Of a DNA stretch of 64,000 bases, positions 8,651 to 17,491 are shown piece by piece. Below the pieces are notes generated by a model that saw only the letters and a program-made list of their open reading frames with translations, was not told where the DNA came from and did no database searches. A program made the position numbers and the translations under genes. Each line of letters begins with the position of its first letter. The first letter of the stretch is position 1. Source of the stretch: Cohnella candidum (GTDB lineage: Bacteria; Bacillota; Bacilli; Paenibacillales; Paenibacillaceae); the NCBI RefSeq assembly GCF_003713065.1, contig NZ_CP033433.1, positions 5,171,501 through 5,235,500 on the forward strand, written 5' to 3'.

Positions 8651-11362
8651 TTACTTCTGGCCGGCGAGCATTTGGCGCAGCACCGTTTGCAGGATGCCGC
8701 TGTTGCGGTAGTAGTCGACGTCGACCATCGAGTCCAGGCGGACGACGACCGGGAATTCGAACGACGTGCCGTCTTCGCGTTTGGCGGTGACGGTAATCGT
8801 CTGGCCCGGCGTCACGTCGTTGGACAGGCCGTTGATTTCGAACGTTTCGCGGCCGGTGATGCCGAGCGTTTTCCAGCCTTGGCCCGGTTGGAATTGCAGC
8901 GGCAGAACGCCCATGCCGACGAGGTTGGAGCGGTGGATCCGTTCGAAGCTTTCGGCGATGACGGCTTTCACGCCCAACAGGAACGTTCCTTTGGCCGCCC
9001 AGTCGCGCGAGCTTCCGGTGCCGTATTCTTTGCCGGCGATGACGACCAGGTTCGTGTTGCTCTTCTGGTACTTCATCGATGCGTCGTAGATGGACATCAC
9101 TTCGTCGGTCGGCAGGTAGGTCGTGACACCGCCTTCCGTGCCCGGAGCCACTTGGTTGCGGATCCGGATGTTCGCGAACGTGCCGCGCATCATGACTTCA
9201 TGGTTACCGCGGCGGGAGCCGTAGGAGTTGAAGTCTTTCTTGTCGACGCCGTGCTCGGTCAGGTACAGGCCCGCAGGGCTGTCGGCTTTGATGTTGCCGG
9301 CCGGGGAGATGTGGTCCGTCGTGACGGAATCGCCGAGCAGCGCCAACACGCGAGCGCCTTTGACATCGTGGATGTCGCCGGCTTGCGTGCCCAGGTTCGA
9401 GAAGAACGGCGGGTTGGCGATGTAGGTCGACTTGTCATCCCACTCGTAGATCTCGCCTTTCGGCACGGGGATTTGGTTCCACTGCTCGTTTTGCGTGAAG
9501 ACGTGCTCGTATTTGCTGCGGAACATTTCCGGGTTGAGCGCCGTCGCGATCGCTTGCTGGATTTCCTCGTTCGTCGGCCAGATGTCCTTCAGGTACACCG
9601 GCTGGTTGTTGCCGTCGAAGCCGATCGGGTCGTTGGCCAGGTCGATGTTGACCGTGCCGGCGAGCGCGTAAGCGACGACGAGCGGCGGGGAAGCGAGGTA
9701 GTTCGCTTTGACTTGGGCATGGACGCGGCCTTCGAAGTTCCGGTTACCGGACAGGACGGCGGCGACGGTCATGTCGTTCTCGGCGATGGCCAGGCTGACT
9801 TCGTCCGGCAGCGGGCCGGAGTTGCCGATACACGTTGCGCAGCCGTAGCCGGCGACGTGGAAGCCGAGTTGCTCCAGGAACGGCAGCAGGCCGGCTTTGG
9901 TCAGGTAGTCGGTGACGACGAGCGAACCCGGCGTCAAGGAGCTCTTGACATAGCCCGGTTTCTTCAGGCCGCGCTCGACCGCTTTCTTGGCCACGAGACC
10001 CGCGCCCAGCATAACGCTCGGGTTGGAGGTATTCGTACAGCTCGTGATCGCGGCGATGACGACGGCGCCCGTGCCGAAACGGCTGCTTTGGCCGCTCGGG
10101 TGTTTGACTTCGACCGTTTCGTCGATTTTGCTGTCGGACAGGCCGTAGCCGCCTTTGTCGATCGGCGTGCGGATGATGTCGTTGAACGCCTTCTTCATGG
10201 CGGTCAATTCGACGCGGTCCTGAGGGCGTTTTGGGCCGGCCAAGCTCGGCACGATCGTCGACAGGTCGAGCTCGATGACGTCGGTGAAGACCGGATCCGG
10301 CGTTTCGTCCGTGCGGAACATGCCGTTGGCTTTATAGTAGGCTTCGACGAGCTCGATTTGCTTGTCGTCGCGGCCGGTGAGGCGCAGGTAGTTCAGCGTT
10401 TCGGAGTCCACCGGGAAGAAACCGATCGTCGCGCCGTATTCCGGCGCCATGTTGGCGACCGTCGCGCGGTCGGCGAGCGTGATGTTCGAAAGTCCGGGGC
10501 CGAAAAACTCGACGAATTTGCCGACGACGCCCTTCTTGCGCAGGATTTCGGTAACGGTCAGCGCGAGGTCGGTCGCGGTTGCGCCTTCCGAAAGCTTGCC
10601 CGTCAGTTTGAAGCCGATGACTTCCGGCATGACGAAGTACAGCGGCTGGCCGAGCATGCACGCTTCGGCTTCGATGCCGCCGACGCCCCAGCCGACGACG
10701 CCCAGACCGTTGATCATGGTCGTGTGGGAGTCGGTGCCGACGAGGGAGTCCGGGAACACTTCGGTAACGCCGTCTTTGTTCTTCTTCGCGGCGACGGAAG
10801 CGAGGTACTCCAGGTTGACCTGGTGGACGATACCGGTTGCCGGAGGAACGGCGCGGAAATTATCGAACGCGGTTTGCGCCCAACGCAGGAAGCGGTAGCG
10901 TTCCTCGTTGCGCTCGAACTCGATGTCCATGTTGTACTTGAGCGCTTCGGGAGAGCCGAAAGCGTCGACCATGACGGAGTGGTCGATAACGAGATCGACC
11001 GGCACGAGCGGGTTGATCCGTTTCGGATCGCCGCCGGCTTGCTTCACGGTGTCGCGCATGGCCGCCAAGTCGACGACGACGGGAACGCCGGTGAAGTCTT
11101 GCAGAACGATGCGCGCGGGAATCAAGGGGATTTCCTTGTCTTCGCGGCCTTCGGCCCAAGTGGCCAATTGCTTGATGTGTTCCAGCGTGATGCCGCGGCC
11201 GTCGAATTGGCGAACGGCGGCTTCAAGCAGAACTTTCATGGAGAAAGGAAGTTTGGATACGGGGCCCAGGCCTTGTTCTTCCAGAGCCTGCAGACGATAG
11301 TACCGGAACGTTTGCCCGGACGACTGCAGGTCGGCTTGGACTTGATACGGTAAGGTGGACAA
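8651..11362 (-). CDS. acnA: Aconitate hydratase
   Basis: This 903-residue protein is a full-length AcnA/CitB-type aconitase of the TCA cycle, interconverting citrate and isocitrate in the cytoplasm. It shows the [4Fe-4S] cysteines ([13 protein letters not shown], and [13 protein letters not shown] with Cys-x-x-Cys), the DSHTTM and [10 protein letters not shown] motifs of the substrate site, and the C-terminal swivel domain ([17 protein letters not shown]). The start TTG follows AAGGAGG by nine bases. Aconitases of this type can also bind mRNA when the cluster is lost (known for Bacillus CitB). It is monocistronic with its own promoter, an operator-like palindrome and a terminator. Confidence 0.97.
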   Translation of the reverse strand: MSTLPYQVQADLQSSGQTFRYYRLQALEEQGLGPVSKLPFSMKVLLEAAVRQFDGRGITLEHIKQLATWAEGREDKEIPLIPARIVLQDFTGVPVVVDLAAMRDTVKQAGGDPKRINPLVPVDLVIDHSVMVDAFGSPEALKYNMDIEFERNEERYRFLRWAQTAFDNFRAVPPATGIVHQVNLEYLASVAAKKNKDGVTEVFPDSLVGTDSHTTMINGLGVVGWGVGGIEAEACMLGQPLYFVMPEVIGFKLTGKLSEGATATDLALTVTEILRKKGVVGKFVEFFGPGLSNITLADRATVANMAPEYGATIGFFPVDSETLNYLRLTGRDDKQIELVEAYYKANGMFRTDETPDPVFTDVIELDLSTIVPSLAGPKRPQDRVELTAMKKAFNDIIRTPIDKGGYGLSDSKIDETVEVKHPSGQSSRFGTGAVVIAAITSCTNTSNPSVMLGAGLVAKKAVERGLKKPGYVKSSLTPGSLVVTDYLTKAGLLPFLEQLGFHVAGYGCATCIGNSGPLPDEVSLAIAENDMTVAAVLSGNRNFEGRVHAQVKANYLASPPLVVAYALAGTVNIDLANDPIGFDGNNQPVYLKDIWPTNEEIQQAIATALNPEMFRSKYEHVFTQNEQWNQIPVPKGEIYEWDDKSTYIANPPFFSNLGTQAGDIHDVKGARVLALLGDSVTTDHISPAGNIKADSPAGLYLTEHGVDKKDFNSYGSRRGNHEVMMRGTFANIRIRNQVAPGTEGGVTTYLPTDEVMSIYDASMKYQKSNTNLVVIAGKEYGTGSSRDWAAKGTFLLGVKAVIAESFERIHRSNLVGMGVLPLQFQPGQGWKTLGITGRETFEINGLSNDVTPGQTITVTAKREDGTSFEFPVVVRLDSMVDVDYYRNSGILQTVLRQMLAGQK

Positions 11363-11393
11363 GTAGTTCAGCCTCCTTGCGGACGATTACGTT

Positions 11394-11410
11394 GTTTCAC
11401 TCTGTGAAAC
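11394..11410. promoter_or_regulatory. Perfect 17-bp palindrome in the acnA leader (putative operator)
   Basis: GTTTCAC-TCT-GTGAAAC is a perfect inverted repeat 32-48 bases upstream of the acnA start and about 20 bases after its predicted transcription start. It does not match the CcpC ATAA/TTAT dyad or a cre site as I know them. A roadblock repressor or an RNA stem are both possible. Confidence 0.55.
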
Positions 11411-11438
11411 ACGATTTCATAAAACATTTCCGTATTTC

Positions 11439-11468
11439 AGTATACTCTCTCGGCCTTGCGCCGTAAAG
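11439..11468 (-). promoter_or_regulatory. Probable acnA promoter
   Basis: On the minus strand TATACT (11439-11444) is a good -10. About 17 bases upstream lies TTTACG, a weak -35, which hints that activation or repression matters. The rest of the 273-base gap between acnA and the amidase gene (11363-11635) holds the palindrome at 11394 and no other element that I can name. Confidence 0.5.
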
Positions 11469-11635
11469 ACTTTTTGCCCATAAGCCTTAGAATCCGCACG
11501 CCCGTTCCGTTTCATCCGAATTCCGCTAAAATGGCTTGCCCCGCGCGGTCCGCGTCATGCGCCCGCCCTCCCGCGAATAAGATAAATCGACGCCATCCGA
11601 GTTACGCAGCGGGAAGGGGAAAGGGGGAAGGTCCG

Positions 11636-12718
11636 GTGCCGGAATCGCATAAAAAGCAAGCGGACTGGAAGGAAACTTTGTACGGTTACGTGAATGCGGT
11701 GAACGAAGCGGGGCTCCGGGGGGATCCGTCCGCCCTGCGCGCGGTGCCGGACGCTCTCCACCGCAATCGGCTTTCGGCGCGCCTGACGGAAACGGCCAAC
11801 CGGGAAGCCCTGCTTGGTATCCGCACGGTGCGCAGCGAAGTGCGTGCGCGGATCGAGCGCCATTCCGAAAACGGCAAGGACGTGTGGGCGGACGTCTCGC
11901 TTCATTTCGTGCGTTCTTGCGAGCAGCTCGGCGTCACCTGGCAAGAGGAACGCGTCGATCGGGAGAGGCTCCGTTTCGTTTCCGCCGGCAAAGAGTGGAG
12001 GCTCGATGCGGCGGAGCCGCTGGCGATTGAAGGGCGGTTCCGTGCGGTCGTCCCGCAGCCGGATGACGAGCTGGAAGATTTATTTGAGCGAAGGGACGCG
12101 ATGCCATCCGTTCCTTATATTAATATGAACCCTCGCGGGCGCTTTCAGTCGAGGGTGTATGCGGGGCCGGGGGCGGACGGGGCCTACGGTTACGATCCTT
12201 ACCGGAGGGGCATCCCGTATCGCCGTGCCGAGGCCGTCGCGTATGCCGAGAGATGGTGGAATGACCCGAATCCCGCCTACCATAATTTCGAAGTAAACTG
12301 CACGAACTACGTGTCCCAGTGCATCTTTGCAGGCCATGCGCCTATGAACTATACTGGGAGAAGGGAAACGGGCTGGTGGTACCAAGGCATGTCGAACGGC
12401 CGCGAAATGTGGAGTTTCAGCTGGGCCGTGGCCGACAGCCTGCAGCGGTATTTGGGGCATCCCAGAAGCAGCGGTCTCCGCGCGGAAGCGTTGGGTTCTC
12501 CCGACGGCCTGCAGCTCGGGGACGTGATTTGTTACGATTGGGACGGTTCCGGACGGTTCGGCCACAATACGATCGTGACCGCGTTCGCGCCGGACGGATC
12601 GCCGCTGGTCAACGCCAATACGGTCGCGAGCCGCCACCGCTACTGGGACTACCGGGATTCATACGCATATACCAGCAGAACCAGGTACCGTTTTTTCCAC
12701 ATCCACGACGAGTTTTAA
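11636..12718 (+). CDS. Amidase_6-domain protein (putative cell wall amidase)
   Basis: The start is taken as the GTG at 11636 after a GGGGGAAGG ribosome binding site; the open frame runs upstream to 11456 but that part looks non-coding. The 360-residue protein has a charged N-terminal half without a recognisable domain. The C-terminal half is the putative amidase domain (PF12671 type): RAEAVAYAERWW, then NCTNYVSQC with likely nucleophile Cys222, and a GHNTIVT motif with a candidate catalytic histidine. No signal peptide is visible at this start. Seventy bases separate it from ddl, so a peptidoglycan-linked role is plausible but inferred. Confidence 0.82.
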   Translation: MPESHKKQADWKETLYGYVNAVNEAGLRGDPSALRAVPDALHRNRLSARLTETANREALLGIRTVRSEVRARIERHSENGKDVWADVSLHFVRSCEQLGVTWQEERVDRERLRFVSAGKEWRLDAAEPLAIEGRFRAVVPQPDDELEDLFERRDAMPSVPYINMNPRGRFQSRVYAGPGADGAYGYDPYRRGIPYRRAEAVAYAERWWNDPNPAYHNFEVNCTNYVSQCIFAGHAPMNYTGRRETGWWYQGMSNGREMWSFSWAVADSLQRYLGHPRSSGLRAEALGSPDGLQLGDVICYDWDGSGRFGHNTIVTAFAPDGSPLVNANTVASRHRYWDYRDSYAYTSRTRYRFFHIHDEF

Positions 12719-12788
12719 GCGACGTTTTAAGCGATCAAGCAACGGGTATGGGTATGTTATCCAGAAGACAGGCATACGGAGGTAAGTC

Positions 12789-13928
12789 ATGGGGAACAAA
12801 ATCCGCGTCGGCCTCGTATACGGAGGACGATCGGGAGAGCATGAAGTGTCGCTGCAGACCGCGCTGGCGGTTTTGAAGGCTTTCGATTACGGAAAATACG
12901 AACTGATTCCTTTTTATATCACGCATTCGGGACAATGGCGCTCGGGACCGTTGCTGCAGGCGCCTCCGGCGGCGGTGGCGGAGCTGCAATTCGGCGGAGG
13001 GGCTGCTGATGGCGAGGCCGGCGCGGGCGCGGGGTATGCGCTTCAGCCGGTGCTTCGCGGCATGTCGGAGAGCATGCTCGCCGAAGGCGAAGGGGCTGCG
13101 GGCGACGGGAAACCCGTCGACGTCATGTTCCCGCTGCTGCACGGCACGTTCGGGGAAGACGGGACGATCCAGGGTCTGTTCGAGATGGCCGGGCTGCCGT
13201 ACGTCGGGGCGGGCGTTCTCGCTTCGGCGGTCGGGATGGACAAGGTCGCGATGAAAACGATGTTCGCGCAAGCCGGACTGCCCCAAGTTGGGTACCGCCA
13301 CTTTACCCGGTTCGGCTGGAAACAAGACCGCGAGGCACGCTTGGACGAAATCGAGGAGCTCGGCTACCCGTGCTTTGTCAAGCCGGCCAACCTCGGCTCC
13401 AGCGTCGGCGTCTCCAAAGCGCGCAACCGCGATGAGCTGGCGGCCGCGATCGAAGAAGCGCTGCGGTTCGACCGCAAAGTCATCGTCGAGGAATTCGTCG
13501 ACGCTCGGGAGATCGAGGTCAGCGTGCTCGGCAACGACGAGCCCCGCGCTTCGGTCCCCGGCGAGATCCGCAGCTCCAATGAATTCTACGATTACAAAGC
13601 CAAGTACATCGACGGCAAGTCGGAGATGGAAATCCCGGCGAACCTGTCGCAGGAGGTTGTTGATGCGGTTCGCTCGATGGCCGTGCGCGCCTTCTTGGCG
13701 ATCGACGGCTCCGGCCTGTGCCGCGCCGACTTCTTCCTCCGCCGCAGCGACGGCGCGTTGTTCATCAACGAGGTGAACACGATGCCCGGCTTCACGCCGT
13801 ACAGCATGTACCCGCTGATGTGGAAGGAAACCGGCGTCTCGTACCAGGAGCTGCTCGACACGCTCATCCGTTTGGCGCTCGAGCGCTACGAGGAGAAGCA
13901 GTCGATCGACTACGGCGGCGGGAATTAA
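12789..13928 (+). CDS. ddl: D-alanine--D-alanine ligase
   Basis: This 379-residue ATP-grasp enzyme joins two D-alanines for peptidoglycan precursors. It shows VYGGRSGEHEVSL at the start, VMFPLLHGTFGEDGTIQG and KPANLGSSVGVSK in the centre, and the metal-binding FINEVNTMPGFTPYSMYP motif at the end. The ATG follows GGAGG by seven bases. Against the typical 350-370 residues it is slightly long because of a small Gly/Ala-rich insert (about residues 58-80). It probably shares a transcript with the amidase gene upstream and is closed by the terminator at 13941. Confidence 0.96.
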   Translation: MGNKIRVGLVYGGRSGEHEVSLQTALAVLKAFDYGKYELIPFYITHSGQWRSGPLLQAPPAAVAELQFGGGAADGEAGAGAGYALQPVLRGMSESMLAEGEGAAGDGKPVDVMFPLLHGTFGEDGTIQGLFEMAGLPYVGAGVLASAVGMDKVAMKTMFAQAGLPQVGYRHFTRFGWKQDREARLDEIEELGYPCFVKPANLGSSVGVSKARNRDELAAAIEEALRFDRKVIVEEFVDAREIEVSVLGNDEPRASVPGEIRSSNEFYDYKAKYIDGKSEMEIPANLSQEVVDAVRSMAVRAFLAIDGSGLCRADFFLRRSDGALFINEVNTMPGFTPYSMYPLMWKETGVSYQELLDTLIRLALERYEEKQSIDYGGGN

Positions 13929-13940
13929 GGGTGTTTGATC

Positions 13941-13970
13941 AAAGAGCGGCAGCTTATGCCGCTCTTTTTC
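13941..13970 (+). terminator. Rho-independent terminator of ddl
   Basis: AAAGAGCGGC pairs perfectly with GCCGCTCTTT around AGCTTAT, followed by a T run. Confidence 0.93.
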
Positions 13971-14073
13971 TTTGGTTAGTGGTTAGTGACACGCAGTACC
14001 CCGCAAGCCCCGCCCTTCCTTTTCCCCGCGCCGCCAGCTTATAATGGTCAAAATAACTGTTGGAGGGATCGCC

Positions 14074-14391
14074 ATGGGCTTCCAGACGGAGTTCAATTCG
14101 GTGTGCAAATTCAAATCGGACCGCGAGCTTTACGAGCTGCTCGAATACGGCCGCGGCAAAATGGTCAAAAAACACTTCCGCGTTTTCCCGACCGGCCAAA
14201 AAGTGATCGCCTACGCGCCGGACAACCGGGCGGTCGCCATCGTCCGCATCGTCGCTTCGATCGCGGAAATCAACTTCGCCGGCGAAGAAGTGACCGAAGT
14301 GGAAATGGAGCTTATCCGCAAGCTGACCGACGAAGAGGCGCGGGTGCAAACGGCTTTGGCGCATGAAATGTTTTTCGGAGACCAAAAGTAA
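14074..14391 (+). CDS. Conserved-looking small cytoplasmic protein, function unknown
   Basis: A 105-residue protein starting at the ATG at 14074, which has GGAGGG six bases upstream; the open frame extends to 14044 without a ribosome binding site. It is hydrophilic, with no signal peptide or membrane segment. The EFNSV opening and the FRVFPTGQKVIAYAPDN stretch vaguely recall small Bacilli proteins of the DUF2584 kind, but I cannot confirm this. Codon use resembles the neighbours. It lies alone between the ddl terminator and uvsE (81-base gap) and may be cotranscribed with uvsE. Confidence 0.7.
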   Translation: MGFQTEFNSVCKFKSDRELYELLEYGRGKMVKKHFRVFPTGQKVIAYAPDNRAVAIVRIVASIAEINFAGEEVTEVEMELIRKLTDEEARVQTALAHEMFFGDQK

Positions 14392-14472
14392 ACCGTAGCC
14401 GCGAAACATCCCCCTGCATGAGCGGCACCTACCTAACCATGAGCCCGAAATGCGAAAGGGGATCCGACCGCC

Positions 14473-15468
14473 ATGATCGTCCGCTTCGGTTACGTCGCCA
14501 TGTCCGTGCAGTTGGAAAACGCGTCGCCTTCCCGCACGATGACGATGGCGACGTTCTCCAAGCTGCCCGACCGGGAAGCCGGTTTGCGCCGCCTTGAGCA
14601 AATTGCCCGGGAAAACCTTCACAACACGATGCGCCTGCTGAAGCACAACCGCTACATGGACGTCCATGTTTACCGGCTGACGTCCAAACTCATTCCGCTC
14701 GCCACGCACCAGGATATGAGCGACTGGGACCCCTATACGCCGCTGGCCGACGACTTCGCGGAGGTAGGGGCTTTCGCGCTCGAACACGGCATCCGGCTTT
14801 CGTTCCATCCCGACCATTTTACGGTGCTGAGCACGCCCCGTCCCGAGGTGTACGCGAACTCGGTCCGCGATCTCCGCCACCATGTGAAAATGCTCGAAAT
14901 GATGGGGCTGGACGAGAAGGCGACCTGCAATATCCACGTCGGAGGCACTTACGGGGATAAGGAAGCCGCCGGCCAGCGTTTTATCAAGCAATTCAACGAA
15001 ATCGAAGAGCACATCACCCGCCGGATTACCCTCGAAAACGACGACAAAACCTTCACCGCCGCCGAGACGCTCGACATTTGCGAGCAAGTGGGCGCTCCTA
15101 TGGTGCTGGACCTTCACCATCACGCGGTCAACAATCCGGACAACGATCGTCCGGAAGAGCTATGGCCTCGGATTCTCAAGACATGGGAGCGGAACTACGG
15201 CCACTCCTTGCCGCCCAAAATGCACATCTCCAGCCCCAAAAGCGAAAGCGACCCCCGCGGACACGCGGACCATGTCGACTCCGGACCCCTTGTGAGCTTC
15301 CTGCTAGACATCGCCCCGGAAACGCCCGCCATCGACGTGATGATCGAAGCCAAACGCAAGGATGAAGCGCTGCTGCGCCTCATGGACGACATGCGCGCGC
15401 TGGAGTCCAAAGGCGCTCCGATCACCGTCACGGGAGGGGCGAGCATCGAGGTTCAGCCTCGCGGATAA
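14473..15468 (+). CDS. uvsE: UV damage endonuclease
   Basis: This 331-residue protein matches the UvsE/UVDE family, which nicks DNA 5' of UV photoproducts in an alternative excision repair pathway. Family marks seen are VRFGYVAMSVQLENASPS at the start, LSFHPDHFTVLSTPRPEV, NIHVGGTYGDKEAA, ITLENDDKTFT, LDLHHHAVN and HISSPK. Together they supply the His, Glu and Asp ligands of the three-metal TIM-barrel active site. The ATG follows AAAGGGGATC. UvsE is widespread in spore-forming Bacilli. Confidence 0.95.
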   Translation: MIVRFGYVAMSVQLENASPSRTMTMATFSKLPDREAGLRRLEQIARENLHNTMRLLKHNRYMDVHVYRLTSKLIPLATHQDMSDWDPYTPLADDFAEVGAFALEHGIRLSFHPDHFTVLSTPRPEVYANSVRDLRHHVKMLEMMGLDEKATCNIHVGGTYGDKEAAGQRFIKQFNEIEEHITRRITLENDDKTFTAAETLDICEQVGAPMVLDLHHHAVNNPDNDRPEELWPRILKTWERNYGHSLPPKMHISSPKSESDPRGHADHVDSGPLVSFLLDIAPETPAIDVMIEAKRKDEALLRLMDDMRALESKGAPITVTGGASIEVQPRG

Positions 15469-15567
15469 CGGTTGCAATCCCGTTCCAAATGCGTTACGTT
15501 GGACAAGTAGGCGGCCGATGGCAAAAATGGGAGCCGTTTCATTCCGTTAGAGGAGGAATCACGAGAG

Positions 15568-16338
15568 ATGGACGGATTGCTGCAAGGCAAGAACATCGTG
15601 GTCATGGGCGTGGCGAACGAACGGAGCATCGCGTGGGCGATCGCGCAGTCGCTGGCATCCCAAGGCGCGCGCTTGGTATTTACATACGAGAGCGAGCGGG
15701 TCGAAGAACGCGTGAAAAAACTCGCGGACACGATTCCCGGCTCTATCACGCTTCTCTGCAACGTGACGTCCGACGAGGATATCGAATCGCTCGCCGCCCG
15801 CCTGAAAGACGAGATCGGCGTGCTGCACGGCATCGCGCACTGCATCGCTTTCGCCAAGGCAGAGGAGCTGGACGGCGCTTACGTCAACACCTCCCGTGCC
15901 GGTTTCGCCCTTGCGCACGACATCAGCGTTTACTCCCTGACGGCAGTCGTTCAGCGGCTGTATCCTCTCATGACCGAGGGCGGCAGCATCGTCACGATGA
16001 CCTATCTCGGCGCGGAACGCGCCCTTCCGAACTACAACGTCATGGGCGTGGCCAAAGCCGCGCTGGAAGCTTCCGTCCGCTATATCGCGGCGGATTTGGG
16101 GCAGCATAACGTCCGGATCAACGCGATTTCCGCCGGTCCGATCCGCACGCTGGCCGCCAAAGGCATCGCCGGATTCAATACGATTTTGCGGCAGGTCGAA
16201 GAGAAAGCCCCGCTGCGGCGCACGACGGAGGCGGCCGAGGTCGGCGACACGGCCCTGTTCCTGATGAGCCATTGGGCGCGCGGCATTACGGGTGAAGTCA
16301 TTTACGTGGACAACGGCTATAATATCGTAGGCATTTGA
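15568..16338 (+). CDS. fabI: Enoyl-ACP reductase (NADH) of fatty acid synthesis
   Basis: This 256-residue short-chain dehydrogenase of the FabI type catalyses the last reduction of each elongation round in type II fatty acid synthesis. It has the FabI-style cofactor segment VMGVANERSIAWAIA, the SIVTMTYLGAERALPNYNVM block and the catalytic Tyr-x6-Lys arrangement (YNVMGVAK). The C-terminus ends with the typical GITGEVIYVDNGYNIVG. AGGAGG lies upstream of the ATG. It stands alone with a terminator behind it. No FapR-like box was recognised upstream. Confidence 0.96.
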   Translation: MDGLLQGKNIVVMGVANERSIAWAIAQSLASQGARLVFTYESERVEERVKKLADTIPGSITLLCNVTSDEDIESLAARLKDEIGVLHGIAHCIAFAKAEELDGAYVNTSRAGFALAHDISVYSLTAVVQRLYPLMTEGGSIVTMTYLGAERALPNYNVMGVAKAALEASVRYIAADLGQHNVRINAISAGPIRTLAAKGIAGFNTILRQVEEKAPLRRTTEAAEVGDTALFLMSHWARGITGEVIYVDNGYNIVGI

Positions 16339-16364
16339 TTTCTTCCTTCAGGGGACGAGAAGAG

Positions 16365-16394
16365 ACAGCAGCCTTTCGGCTCGCTGTTTTTTTT
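16365..16394 (+). terminator. Rho-independent terminator of fabI
   Basis: ACAGCAGCC and GGCTCGCTGT form an imperfect stem around TTTC, followed by a run of eight T residues. Confidence 0.85.
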
Positions 16395-16456
16395 CGTGGG
16401 AAAGCCGCTTCCCGGCGTCCGGCTCCCGCATAAGGATGTGTAAAAGGAGGTTTCCG

Positions 16457-17491
16457 ATGAAACGGATAATGGTTACCGGCAGCGCGGGATTCATCGGTTA
16501 CCACACGGCGGCGCGGCTCCTTCGGGACGGGCACGAGGTTGTCGGAATCGACAATCTGAACGCCTATTACGACGTCGGTCTCAAGCAAGCCAGGCTGCAG
16601 CGGCTGATCGACCAGTCGCCGGACGCATTTACGTTCGAACGAATATCGATTGCGGACCGGCAGCAAATGGAGCGGGTATTCAAGGAACACCGGCCGACGC
16701 ACGTCATTCATATGGCTGCGCAAGCCGGGGTGAGGCACAGCTTGAAAGAGCCGCATGAGTACGCGGAGTCCAACCTGGTCGGTTTCCTGAACGTTTTGGA
16801 AAGCTGCCGCAGCCATTCCATTCGCCATCTGCTGTTTGCTTCCTCGAGCTCGGTATACGGATCGAACGAGAATTTGCCCTATTCCGAGCATCACTCGGCG
16901 GAACATCCTCTCAGCTTGTACGCAGCCACGAAAAAAGCGAACGAAATGATGGCCCATTCCTACGCTCATCTGTACGGCATTCCTTCCACCGGTCTGCGTT
17001 TTTTCACGGTTTACGGCCCATGGGGGAGACCGGACATGGCCTACTACTCCTTCGCCCGAGCGATCGTGGAAGGCAGACCGATCCAAGTCTACAACCAGGG
17101 CCGAATGAAGCGGGACTTCACGTACATCGACGATATCGTGGAAGGCATCGTTCGGCTGTTGGACCGTCCTGCCGTACCGGATCCCGATTGGGATGCCGAG
17201 CGTCCGGATCCAGCCGTCAGCAGCGCGCCTTACCGCATTTATAATATCGGGAACCATGAGCCGGTCCCTCTGCTGGATTTCATCTCGATATTGGAAAAAG
17301 AACTGGGAATGCCCGCCGTTAAAGAGTTTCTGGATATGCAAAGCGGAGATGTCGTGGAAACGTTCGCGGATACGGCGGACTTGCGGAGGGATGTCGGGTT
17401 TGCGCCCAGCACGCCGCTGGAGATCGGATTGGCCCGTTTCGCGGAGTGGTTTAAAACTTATCATTCGGTCGGCAAGGAGGCAGGCAAGTGA
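16457..17491 (+). CDS. NAD-dependent nucleotide-sugar epimerase, UDP-glucuronate 4-epimerase type
   Basis: The start ATG at 16457 has AAGGAGG seven bases upstream, giving 344 residues. It is an extended short-chain dehydrogenase with GSAGFIGYHTAARL (NAD binding), a catalytic YAATKKANE (Tyr-x3-Lys) and the FFTVYGPWGRPDMA and DFTYIDDIVEG motifs typical of UDP-glucuronate epimerases. Its stop overlaps the start of a UDP-glucose dehydrogenase gene by four bases. Together they would convert UDP-glucose to UDP-glucuronate and then UDP-galacturonate for surface polysaccharide. The exact product is inferred from the pairing. Confidence 0.88.
   Translation: MKRIMVTGSAGFIGYHTAARLLRDGHEVVGIDNLNAYYDVGLKQARLQRLIDQSPDAFTFERISIADRQQMERVFKEHRPTHVIHMAAQAGVRHSLKEPHEYAESNLVGFLNVLESCRSHSIRHLLFASSSSVYGSNENLPYSEHHSAEHPLSLYAATKKANEMMAHSYAHLYGIPSTGLRFFTVYGPWGRPDMAYYSFARAIVEGRPIQVYNQGRMKRDFTYIDDIVEGIVRLLDRPAVPDPDWDAERPDPAVSSAPYRIYNIGNHEPVPLLDFISILEKELGMPAVKEFLDMQSGDVVETFADTADLRRDVGFAPSTPLEIGLARFAEWFKTYHSVGKEAGK

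Noticed and set aside
8498..11353. A 951-codon open frame on the plus strand opposite aconitase
   Set aside because: It is the antisense shadow of a highly conserved gene in GC-rich codon use; it has no ribosome binding site and a low-complexity Arg/Asp/Val composition.
11456..11635. Extension of the amidase-like protein upstream to 11456
   Set aside because: No start signal, overlap with the likely acnA promoter region, and the GTG at 11636 has a good ribosome binding site.
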